From: Balneolia bacterium | Lineage (GTDB): Bacteria; Bacteroidota; Rhodothermia; Balneolales; Cyclonatronaceae | DNA length: 11,900 bases | Direction of reading: 5' to 3' | Assembly (NCBI GenBank): GCA_003566395.1 | Contig: PXDL01000545.1 | Coordinates: forward strand, 1 to 11,900 | Shown: positions 1 to 6,294 of the stretch, piece by piece | Numbering within the stretch: the first letter of the stretch is position 1 | Layout of the letters: each line of letters opens with the position of its first letter | Position numbers and translations under genes: made by a program | Notes under the pieces: model-generated | Database searches by the model: none | The model's input: only the letters and a program-made list of their open reading frames with translations | Told to the model about the DNA's origin: nothing

Positions 1-121
1 CATGACTATGATACCCGCCGACAAAGACCAAAAAACCGTACTCGAATACAAAACCCTCCGCTTCGGCATAGACGAAAACGAAAACTTCTTCACCCAGCGA
101 AATATGCAAAGAATCAGATGA
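1..121 (+). CDS. 3' end of a LolA-like outer-membrane lipoprotein-sorting protein (partial)
   Basis: Only the last 39 or so codons are in the window; the gene runs off the left edge. The frame starting at base 2 ends in TGA at 119-121. The tail contains TVLEYKTLRFGID followed by FFTQRNMQRIR. From family knowledge this resembles the C-terminus of Bacteroidota-type outer membrane lipoprotein-sorting proteins (LolA_like), which often end in an 'F..FFT.RNM.R' strand. Such proteins are periplasmic carriers with a half-open beta barrel that binds lipid or acyl chains. The context agrees, since two FtsX-type permeases, an ABC ATPase and an outer-membrane barrel protein follow on the same strand. The visible Met codons at 2 and 8 are probably internal. 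A short unrelated C-terminal fragment cannot be excluded because so little is visible. Confidence 0.55.
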   Translation, partial: MTMIPADKDQKTVLEYKTLRFGIDENENFFTQRNMQRIR

Positions 122-150
122 GTGAAACATGTTACAGTGACAGGTTTCAG

Positions 151-554
151 TATCAGATTGCTTGCTTTTTAATCAAGTTTCTCAATAAATGTTTTTTCAC
201 TCTTTTTTCTGTACCTCTTTATGATGGTATAAAGAATTCGGGACAACTCGTCTGCATCTTCATGTAAACGGTCACTAATGTGAGTTTCCATATAACCAGT
301 GTCTTTTAAAAGCCTAAGCCAGAATTTGGTTTCGAGACTTTCTTTATAAGCAATAGCAAGTTTGGCTGTAAAGTCGGCATTGGAGGTTCCTCCATAAGCT
401 TCTGCAACGTTGGCACCAATACTTGTACCTGACTTAAGGATTTGCTTAGATAACACATATTCATGTTTCTGATTACTTAAGGTTTGATAGGCTTTAACAA
501 TATTGACGGCAAAGGCATAAGACTTGTCATAAAGATTATTCATAGGATCTGATA
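151..554. repeat. 8-bp inverted repeat flanking the four-helix-bundle gene
   Basis: TATCAGAT at 151-158 and its exact reverse complement ATCTGATA at 547-554 bracket the four-helix-bundle gene closely: 10 bases beyond its stop and 3 bases before its start. The pair could be the ends of an inserted cassette or chance AT-rich pairing. A further ATCAGAT occurs at 113-119, over the stop codon of the LolA-like gene. No target-site duplication was identified. Confidence 0.3.
169..543 (-). CDS. Four helix bundle protein (S23 / 23S rRNA intervening-sequence protein family)
   Basis: A 124-residue, wholly helical small protein with the family hallmarks: KSGTSIGANVAEA at residues 38-50, then FTAKLAIAYKESLE and ETKFWLRLL (about 58-79), and a basic C-terminal helix with KRYRKKSEK. 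Family members are about 115-130 residues, so the gene is full length. They fold as four-helix bundles that can form pentamers; some are encoded inside 23S rRNA intervening sequences, but most are stand-alone genes of unknown role, possibly nucleic-acid binding. Here the gene lies antisense between the LolA-like gene and the first permease, breaking what would otherwise be one co-oriented operon. It is strikingly AT-rich (17 G/C in bases 181-240) against the gyrase genes (38 G/C in bases 10021-10080), which suggests acquisition. ATG is at 543-541 and TAA at 171-169. No clear Shine-Dalgarno is seen. Confidence 0.9.
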   Translation of the reverse strand: MNNLYDKSYAFAVNIVKAYQTLSNQKHEYVLSKQILKSGTSIGANVAEAYGGTSNADFTAKLAIAYKESLETKFWLRLLKDTGYMETHISDRLHEDADELSRILYTIIKRYRKKSEKTFIEKLD

Positions 555-662
555 TTTAAATGTAGGTTTAGAACAATAAGTTATGAACACTGAAATCCTT
601 ACAGCCCGGTTGCACGTTTCTTCCCGGAGTGAAAATGAAATCTGAAAAATGAACCCTGAATC

Positions 663-1883
663 ATGTATCTAAAGTTGTCTTGGCGAAATCTTTGGAGGAA
701 CCGGAAACGGACGCTGATTACCGTTTCGGCTATTGCGTTTGCGGTGTTGGCGGCGGTGTTCATGCAGTCCATCAACCGGGGATCGCATGAGATGATGATC
801 GATAATATGGTGCGGTTTCATACCGGATATGTTCAGCTTCAGGACTACCGCTATGATGAGGAAGCATCCCTCGATAACGCCTTTCCGTACCTGCCCGAAA
901 CAGAAACACGTGCATTGCAGGCTCATGATCGCATTACCGGCGTTATACCCCGAATCGAAACCTTTATGCTGGCCGGGAACGACCATACCACGCGCGGAGC
1001 CTTCGTGCTGGGAATTGATCCGGAGCGGGAACATGATTTCAACGGGTTGCGTGACCACCTGAGCGGGGGACGATTTTTTGAGCCGGGTGAAGACAAAGCT
1101 GTTGTTACCGAAGGGCTGGCCCGGCGGCTCGAACTGGCCGCAGGCGATACTCTTCTTCTGATAGGTCAGGGCCGTTTCGGGATGTCGGCCAACGCTCTGT
1201 TTGAAATTTCCGGCATTATGCGGCATCCGCTGCACGAAATTAACGAGCAGACCGTCTATCTACCTCTTCATAGCATTCAATATCTGCTGTCGGCCGATGA
1301 GCACATCACCCATCTACTGATTGCCCTTGATCGGGAACGCGATACCCGTAACGTTCGGCAAGCCCTTCAGCAGGAGTTTCAGGATGATGAACTCATCGCC
1401 TATACATGGCCCGAAATGATGCCCGAGCTGTTGCAACTCCTGGAGTTCGATCTTGTGGGCGCCTATGTGATGGCAGGAGTTCTCTATATTGTAATCGGGT
1501 TCGGGTTTTTCGGGACCGTCCTCACCATGACCCTCGAACGGATGCGTGAATTCGGAGTACTGCTGTCGGTGGGCATGAAGCGAAGCCGGCTTGCCGGAGT
1601 ATTGCTGATGGAAACGCTGTTTATAAGCTTCATTGGTGTACTGTCCGGTCTGGGACTCTCCTGGCTGGTGCTCTACTATTTTTATCTGAACCCTATAGAA
1701 CTTACGGGGCAGACGGCCGAAACCATTATTGAAATGGGATGGGAGCCGATTTTGCCGGTTTCTTTTGCAGCCGACCAGTTCTACACTCAGGGTATCATTG
1801 TATTCTGTATCGCCGTGGTTGTGTTTCTGTTTCCGCTGCTTAAAGTGATGAACCTCAATATTCTGGAGGCCGCGAGGAAGTAA
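663..1883 (+). CDS. ABC transporter permease, FtsX/MacB-LolCE type (first of two)
   Basis: A 406-residue inner-membrane protein with the layout of the MacB/LolCE (type VII) permease family. It starts with the amphipathic LSWRNLWRNRKR (residues 5-16), followed by TM1 at about 18-37. A large periplasmic MacB-PCD-like domain covers about 40-262. Then come TM2 (about 266-289), the cytoplasmic coupling segment LERMREFGVLLSVGMKR (291-307), TM3 (about 310-341) and TM4 (about 375-395), ending NILEAARK. Such permeases do not pass substrate through a pore; they couple ATP hydrolysis in the cytoplasm to movement of the periplasmic domain, extracting lipoproteins or lipids or driving export. The next permease starts one base after this stop, and an ABC ATPase follows, so a heterodimeric LolCE-like pair is likely. 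ATG at 663 fits the family N-terminus; no Shine-Dalgarno is seen before it. The cargo is unknown. Confidence 0.9.
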   Translation: MYLKLSWRNLWRNRKRTLITVSAIAFAVLAAVFMQSINRGSHEMMIDNMVRFHTGYVQLQDYRYDEEASLDNAFPYLPETETRALQAHDRITGVIPRIETFMLAGNDHTTRGAFVLGIDPEREHDFNGLRDHLSGGRFFEPGEDKAVVTEGLARRLELAAGDTLLLIGQGRFGMSANALFEISGIMRHPLHEINEQTVYLPLHSIQYLLSADEHITHLLIALDRERDTRNVRQALQQEFQDDELIAYTWPEMMPELLQLLEFDLVGAYVMAGVLYIVIGFGFFGTVLTMTLERMREFGVLLSVGMKRSRLAGVLLMETLFISFIGVLSGLGLSWLVLYYFYLNPIELTGQTAETIIEMGWEPILPVSFAADQFYTQGIIVFCIAVVVFLFPLLKVMNLNILEAARK

Positions 1884-1884
1884 T

Positions 1885-3087
1885 ATGAATGTATTATTTA
1901 CACTGGCATGGCGAAATATTTGGCGTAATCCCGGCCGCAGCTGAGTATTGCTGGCAGCCATCGCCATAGGGTTATGGGCGGGAGTAGTCACCGTAGGCAC
2001 GATGAACGGCATGGTCGATCAACGGATGAATTATCTTATAGAAAACGAAATAACCCATCTGCAAATTCATCACCCTGAATACAGGACCGAGCGCCGACCC
2101 ACCGACTACATCCCGAATCATCCCGACATCCTGAATTTTCTGTCTTCCGATGAAAGGGTGAAGGCATTTGCGCCCCGTACGCTTTCCGACGGCATGCTGC
2201 AAACACCGGTGAAAACTGCCGGAGTACAAATTCGGGGAGTGGATACCGAAACAGAACGAACGACCACCACTTTCCATGAAAATATGACCGAAGGAGACTG
2301 GCTGGACGCCGATATGCGAAATCCCGTGCTGCTGGGCGAAAACCTGGCACGGGACCACAACATGCGAATCGGAAACCGAATTGTACTCACATTTGAAGAC
2401 ACTTCAGGTGATCTTACTTCGGCTGCATTTAACGTTGCCGGGCTGTTTCGTTCGGCCTCCACGGACTACGATCAACGAACCGTTTTTGTGCGAAACAACG
2501 ACCTGAACGATCTTCTGAGCGAAGAGCCGGTGTATCATGAAATTGCAGTAATGCTCCACGATATCGAAACCGCCGAGGCGGTTTCGGCTGAGCTAAATGA
2601 GCGCTTCGGAGATATTGAAGCCCTCACCTGGACTCAGATATCGCCCGAGCTGAGTACCATTGTGGAGTTGGGCGGAATCATGCTCTTTATTGTGACCGGA
2701 ATCATCATGCTGGCCCTGGCCTTCGGTATCCTTAATACCATGCTTATGGCACTGTTCGAACGGATGAACGAAATTGCCATGCTCATTTCCATCGGGATGA
2801 GCCGGATACGCGTATTTATGATGATTGTGCTCGAATCGGTCATTCTAACCGTAACCGGTGCAGCCGGCGGATTGCTGCTCGCATGGCTGTCGATAGCGTC
2901 TCTTAGCGAGAGGGGCGTAAACTTTGAGATGTTTGCTGAGGGCATTGCCGAACTCGGATGGGATCATATTGTCTATCCCGTGCTCAGCCCCAACGAATAT
3001 CTGGCGATTTTGACACTTGTAATTACCATAGCGCTGCTCTCTTCTGTCTGGCCTGCGATTAAAGCCACGCGCATCCGTACCAGTTAA
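1885..3087 (+). pseudogene. ABC transporter permease, FtsX/MacB-LolCE type (second), interrupted by an in-frame TGA
   Basis: From ATG at 1885 the frame reads MNVLFTLAWRNIWRNPGRS, the typical permease N-terminus, and then hits TGA at 1942-1944 (codon 20). After that it stays open to TAA at 3085-3087. Numbered from 1885: TM1 about 21-42, periplasmic domain about 45-260, TM2 about 262-290, coupling segment ERMNEIAMLISIGMSRIRV near 291-310, TM3 about 310-338, TM4 about 372-393. The remaining body looks undamaged. The only nearby alternative start is TTG at 1948, two codons after the stop, without a Shine-Dalgarno; the next ATG (2002) lies at the end of TM1. A product from TTG would keep all four membrane segments but lose the cytoplasmic elbow. 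The stop aligns with Leu19 of the first permease. This may be a recent nonsense mutation, a sequencing error or a restart; genome-wide UGA recoding is unlikely because TGA ends other genes here. The ATPase gene starts 51 bases downstream. Confidence 0.8.
1942..1944 (+). other. In-frame TGA stop in the second permease gene
   Basis: This codon separates the conserved cytoplasmic N-terminus (WRNIWRNPGRS) from the first membrane segment (VLLAAIAIGLWAG), with reading frame kept on both sides. Single-base ancestors include TTA (Leu, the residue at this position in the sister permease), TGG (Trp) and CGA (Arg). The sequence does not say which. Confidence 0.9.
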
Positions 3088-3138
3088 CAAATACACCGCG
3101 AACATAAGCGCATTCAGCGCTCAAGGAACTTTTGAATC

Positions 3139-3822
3139 ATGGAAAATACCATCATACAAACCTTCGATCTCTGTAAGATATATAATCCTGATGCCGTGCC
3201 GGTGCACGCCCTGCGGGAGGTAAACATTTCAGTAGCTGAAGGGGAGTTTACTTCAATTGTGGGACCGTCAGGATCGGGAAAAACTACGTTGCTAAACATG
3301 ATCGGCGGGCTTGATAAACCGACGTCCGGACGTGTGGCAATTGACGGAAAAAACATCACCGGAATGAAAGACAGCGAACTGATAGATTTCCGGCTGGAGC
3401 ATATCGGTTTTGTGTTTCAGCACTACAATCTCATTCCGGTGTTTACGGCTCTGGAAAACGTGGCTTTCATCATGCTTCTTCAAAAGCGTACTAAAAAAGA
3501 GATGGATGAGCGGGCAAAATCCCTCCTTGAAGCCGTCGGGCTTGGGGAACGGATGGATGCGCGTCCGGCCAAACTTTCGGGAGGTCAGCAGCAGCGGGTG
3601 GCGGTGGCACGGGCGCTGGCTTCACAACCGCGATTTATTCTGGCCGATGAACCCACGGCCAACCTCGACGGGGACTCGGCCATGAATTTGCTCGACATCA
3701 TGGAAAAAATGAACCGGGAACAGAATATAACCTTCATCTTCTCCACCCATGATCAGCGCGTTATCGACCGCGCAAGACGGGTGATTACGATGGTGGACGG
3801 AGGAATTTACAGTGATGAGTGA
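3139..3822 (+). CDS. ABC transporter ATP-binding protein, LolD/MacB type
   Basis: A 227-residue cytoplasmic ATPase, the usual length for LolD-like subunits, with every motif intact: Walker A GPSGSGKT (42-49), Q-loop Gln94 in FVFQHYNLIP, signature LSGGQ (146-150) followed by QQRVAVARAL, Walker B FILADE (166-171) with catalytic Glu171, D-loop NLD (175-177) and H-loop His204 in FSTHD. The 'HYNLIP' run after the Q-loop is characteristic of the LolD/MacB/FtsE branch, which pairs with FtsX-type permeases; two such permeases lie directly upstream. It should dimerise beneath them and power extraction or mechanotransmission across the inner membrane. ATG at 3139 matches the family N-terminus (MENTIIQTFDLCKIY). 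An AAGGA at 3123-3127 lies 11 bases before it, slightly far for a Shine-Dalgarno. The 51-base gap after the permease gene suggests co-transcription. Confidence 0.93.
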   Translation: MENTIIQTFDLCKIYNPDAVPVHALREVNISVAEGEFTSIVGPSGSGKTTLLNMIGGLDKPTSGRVAIDGKNITGMKDSELIDFRLEHIGFVFQHYNLIPVFTALENVAFIMLLQKRTKKEMDERAKSLLEAVGLGERMDARPAKLSGGQQQRVAVARALASQPRFILADEPTANLDGDSAMNLLDIMEKMNREQNITFIFSTHDQRVIDRARRVITMVDGGIYSDE

Positions 3823-4042
3823 TCAGGGGATCAGTTTGTCAGTGTCAACAGTATGTCAGTGTCAGCAGTGTGTCAGTTATATTGGGTAGATGAAGGGTTT
3901 GTATGATATGAAATGCATTAGAAATAAATTGAGAGTTATCCGATATAGTTCGTAGTTGGTGTTGCGAATATATTCGTTGTGATATTTGTCGTAGATTTTG
4001 CTGTTGTAGTTTTCGTAAATATGGGAGGAATACGGTTTAGGT
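3823..4042. other. AT-rich spacer between the ABC ATPase gene and the AAA remnant
   Basis: No gene is recognised here. The stretch is AT-rich (18 G/C in bases 3901-3960), unlike the flanking genes. It holds a short tandem repeat at 3838-3880 (separate entry) and a perfect 12-bp palindrome, CGAATATATTCG, at 3965-3976. No convincing terminator follows the ATPase gene, so read-through towards the barrel gene is possible. The composition suggests it arrived with the remnant that follows. Confidence 0.5.
3838..3880. repeat. 17-bp tandem repeat, about 2.4 copies
   Basis: GTCAGTGTCAACAGTAT (3838-3854) is followed directly by GTCAGTGTCAGCAGTGT (3855-3871) and then a partial third copy beginning GTCAG at 3872. 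The two full copies differ at two positions. It starts 15 bases after the ABC ATPase stop codon. It is too short and spacerless to be a CRISPR array and looks like a minisatellite-type intergenic repeat. Confidence 0.75.
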
Positions 4043-4323
4043 ATGAAATCGATCAAAACAGAAGATCCGTTTAGGGTTGAGACCGTCGTAGATGGGGATC
4101 ATTTTATACAACGGATCGTAAAATACTCGTGGCTATGGCAGAAGGACTTGAGTCTCCGCATGGATCGGAATTTCTGATCAAAACCGGATTGCCTTCAGCA
4201 AGTACGGTAAATAGTTCGCTAAAAAGACTGGTCGTGTCGGGCTATATGATTCAGGAAAAAGGCAAATACCATATTGATGATCCGTTTTTTTCCCGTGGGA
4301 TATATTGGAAAAGGAATAAGTGA
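4043..4323 (+). pseudogene. Collapsed remnant of an AAA-type ATP-binding protein (N- and C-terminal ends only)
   Basis: Two fragments in different frames abut here. From ATG 4043 one frame reads MKSIKTEDPFRVETVVDGDH and then FIQR, resembling the start of the archaeal-type ATP-binding protein family (an 'NPF.....V.G..F..R' opening). From about 4108 another frame reads TTDRKILVAMAEGL, then a winged-helix segment with TGLPSASTVNSSLKRLVVSGYMIQEKGKYHIDDPFF, ending at TGA 4321-4323; this resembles the C-terminal helix-turn-helix of the same family. The P-loop, Walker B and sensor regions, normally some 250-300 residues between these ends, are absent. The best reading is a large internal deletion with a junction near 4100-4115. 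A purine-rich GGGAGGA at 4023-4029 precedes the old start. The family assignment is from memory of its sequence style, not a search. Alternatively the C-terminal part could be a small stand-alone winged-helix protein starting at GTG 4129 or ATG 4135. Confidence 0.5.
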
Positions 4324-4351
4324 AACCAGGCTTGGCATGAACTGATAATAA

Positions 4352-5530
4352 ATGTCACAAAAAGTACATCATATTGCGATACTGACAGCCCTGTTGATAC
4401 TCCTTGGCGGCAGCTCGTCAACTGCTCAGGATATCACCTTCGGCGGATATGTACAGGCAATGCCGCTGCGGATTTCGGCCGAGCTTCCCGAGCCGATCGG
4501 TGAACAGACATTTTGGGAGTATCGCTTGCAGAACCGGCTCGAAATGAGCTGGCGCCCTGTATCGATGCTGGATTTGGAAGTTGTGGGCCATACCCGCGTC
4601 CGCCTGTTCGCGGGTGATCTGGTGCGGGATATCCCCGGCTATGCAGATATAATAGACACCGACGACGGCTACGCCGATCTTTCCCGGATGGTGGTGGAAA
4701 CCTCCGATGTGCTGGTTCACGTAATCCCCGACCGATTATATGCCGACTGGTCGGCCGGTGGCTGGAACCTGCGCGCGGGGCGGCAGCGGGTGAACTGGGG
4801 CATCAACACCATCACCAATCCCAATGATCTGTTTAATATTTACTCGGTCTATGAGTTCGACTATCCCGAGCGTCCGGGCAGTGATGCGGTGCGAATTCGC
4901 TACTTTCTGGACTGGGCGTCACGCATAGAAATAGCGGCCGCACCCTCCCGTCACGGACTGCGCGAAAGCGTGATCGCGGCACTTTACGGCTTCAACACCA
5001 GGGGGTATGATGTACAGCTGATTGCCGGTTATTACCGAAACCGGGCGGCGCTGGGCGGAGGCTGGGCCGGAAGCCTGGGCGAGACCGGATTCAAGGGCGA
5101 GGTGATGAGCTTTCTGGACGCGGAGAAGCCGTCCGGCCGCAATCGGGAGCTGAGTCTGGTAGCGGCCGTATCGGCAGATCACATGTTTGAGGGAGGTTTG
5201 TTTACCGTAGCCGAAATTCTCTACAACAGCCGCGGAGGCCTGGATAACTTCGGGCTGTTGGGAAGTCCGCTTTCAGCCGATAACCCCTCCGTTTCAACCT
5301 GGCAGCTGAGCGCGGTGCTTCAGTATGCTTTCAATCCTCTGCTCAACGGAAGCCTGTCGGTAATCGGCTACCCCGACGAAAGCGGACTATTTCTCTCCCC
5401 GTCGGTGGACTACAGCCTTTCACAAAACATCGACGCCCAGCTACTGGCCCAGTTCTTCCTGGGCGCCGAAGACTCACCTCTGGCTAATGCCGGAAATGTT
5501 ATGATGCTTGGGGTGAAGTGGAATTTTTAG
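4352..5530 (+). CDS. Secreted outer-membrane beta-barrel protein, DUF1302/porin-like
   Basis: The 392-residue product has a Sec signal peptide: basic start, hydrophobic IAILTALLILLGG (8-20), and a likely cut after SSSTA at residue 25. The mature part alternates polar and hydrophobic residues, with many aromatic strand ends, and finishes in KWNF; a terminal Phe is typical of BAM-inserted barrels. A central LRAGRQRVNWGINTI with TNPNDLFN (140-162) resembles the 'GRQ...WG......P.D.F' segment of DUF1302-like and related barrel families. It is therefore likely an outer-membrane barrel. Its position after the LolA-like gene, permeases and ATPase suggests it is the outer-membrane partner of that system, though the AAA remnant now separates it from the ATPase by 529 bases. 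ATG 4352 gives a complete signal peptide; no Shine-Dalgarno is seen. The exact family and any transported substrate are uncertain. Confidence 0.8.
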   Translation: MSQKVHHIAILTALLILLGGSSSTAQDITFGGYVQAMPLRISAELPEPIGEQTFWEYRLQNRLEMSWRPVSMLDLEVVGHTRVRLFAGDLVRDIPGYADIIDTDDGYADLSRMVVETSDVLVHVIPDRLYADWSAGGWNLRAGRQRVNWGINTITNPNDLFNIYSVYEFDYPERPGSDAVRIRYFLDWASRIEIAAAPSRHGLRESVIAALYGFNTRGYDVQLIAGYYRNRAALGGGWAGSLGETGFKGEVMSFLDAEKPSGRNRELSLVAAVSADHMFEGGLFTVAEILYNSRGGLDNFGLLGSPLSADNPSVSTWQLSAVLQYAFNPLLNGSLSVIGYPDESGLFLSPSVDYSLSQNIDAQLLAQFFLGAEDSPLANAGNVMMLGVKWNF

Positions 5531-5771
5531 GGGTGGATTAGCAATGTGCTGTGGAGAGGGGCAGTACTTTTTGTTTCAGGCTTGCAAGTTTCATTTTGAT
5601 TGTGCCGGTGCAACCTTTCTCGTCCCTTCATAAAATCTATAAACCTGAGTTCGATTCTAAATCAGCGCAAATAATCCTATGTGACAAGGCTTTTTTATGA
5701 ACATGTGGACAAATGGCGCTAACCTTGGGTAGGATACAAATAAATGACTCAGATCTCGAAATAGACATCTC

Positions 5772-5805
5772 TTACCTTTTGTGCGGACAAAAGGTAACCG
5801 GTTAC
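5772..5805. repeat. Two overlapping perfect palindromes
   Basis: TTACCTTTTGT (5772-5782), loop GCGG (5783-5786) and ACAAAAGGTAA (5787-5797) form a perfect 11-bp stem. Sharing its last four bases, GTAACCGGTTAC (5794-5805) is a perfect 12-bp palindrome. The second resembles the symmetrical, CG-centred style of LacI/GalR-family operators. The first could be a hairpin in RNA or single-stranded DNA. No gene starts close by, so a regulatory role is only a possibility. Confidence 0.7.
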
Positions 5806-5911
5806 AGTTATTACAGAGAACAGTAACAGTGAACAGACTGAAGGAATAAACAATATATCCGAAGCTTGTTACTTCACTCATTTTTTATATGAATCATTCA
5901 AAATTCAAAAC

Positions 5912-5940
5912 CCACCATTCAAAATTGGGAGCGGAGCGAC
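5912..5940 (+). repeat. 29-bp dispersed repeat, copy 1
   Basis: The stretch CCACCATTCAAAATT followed by GGGAGCGGAGCGAC is the near-perfect reverse complement of 11794-11822, with one insertion and one deletion between the copies. It is preceded by two further ATTCAAAA copies (5896-5903 and 5903-5910). Both copies lie in gene-free DNA, suggesting a dispersed intergenic repeat family. Confidence 0.75.
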
Positions 5941-6168
5941 CTGCGCCATTTTTTCACAAGGCCGGATTTATTGGTGCCATTTAAAACACTTTCTCCGGAT
6001 AGTGTGATAAAAAATATCAAACAATACCTTTCGTACAACTTTAGGGCTTAGGGCGGCGTGCTCAATCTCTGATTTCATGTTTCAGTATCATTAGTCAGTT
6101 TCAGGTTCCGGGTAAAACCAACCTAAAAATCTGCGAAAATCAATGTAGAATGTGCTATTCGGCGTCCC

Positions 6169-6201
6169 CATTCTGAATTTCTGCATTCTGCATTCTGAAT
6201 T
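6169..6201 (+). repeat. CATTCTG repeat cluster
   Basis: CATTCTG occurs at 6169-6175, 6184-6190 and 6191-6197. The first and last copies are followed by AATT, giving CATTCTGAATT twice. The pattern resembles the CATTCAAAATT motif at 5916-5926, so both may be degenerate versions of one intergenic repeat unit. Confidence 0.65.
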
Positions 6202-6294
6202 ACAAATACTTTACCCCGGTTGCTTTCTGATGCGATAATCAGTAAATAAAAAGCCAAATTAATTTCCGACACCATCCTCAAAACGCCCCCATCC

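Larger units (their letters stand above)
5531..6294. other. Gene-free spacer rich in short repeats
   Basis: About 760 bases with no supported gene. The left part (5531-5760) shows nothing clear. Then come overlapping palindromes (5772-5805), degenerate ACAGT/AACAGT runs (5804-5835), three ATTCAAAA copies (5896-5924) leading into a 29-bp element found again in inverted orientation after gyrA, and a CATTCTG repeat cluster (6169-6201). One open frame of 74 codons on the minus strand (5657-5881) has no recognisable family features and overlaps the palindromes and repeats, so it is not called. The next gene starts at 6295 without a visible Shine-Dalgarno. Confidence 0.6.

Noticed and set aside
1942..1944. 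UGA recoding (selenocysteine, or TGA read as Trp/Gly genome-wide)
   Set aside because: TGA is the natural stop of the ABC ATPase and DUF502 genes in this window, permeases of this family have no selenocysteine there, and no insertion-element-like structure was identified just downstream.
1314..2012. 232-codon minus-strand frame across the junction of the two permeases
   Set aside because: It is antisense to clear permease coding sequence and its product is His/Gln-rich without recognisable features.
3838..3880. CRISPR array
   Set aside because: The units are 17 bp and directly abutting, with no spacers and no cas genes nearby.
4129..4323. Stand-alone 64-residue winged-helix regulator
   Set aside because: The matching frame continues upstream of this start with family-like residues (TTDRKILVA), and a fragment resembling the same family's N-terminus lies just before it, so a deletion remnant is more likely; not fully excluded.
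5657..5881. 74-codon minus-strand frame in the spacer after the barrel gene
   Set aside because: There is no recognisable motif, and it overlaps the palindromes and degenerate ACAGT repeats, so it is probably chance.
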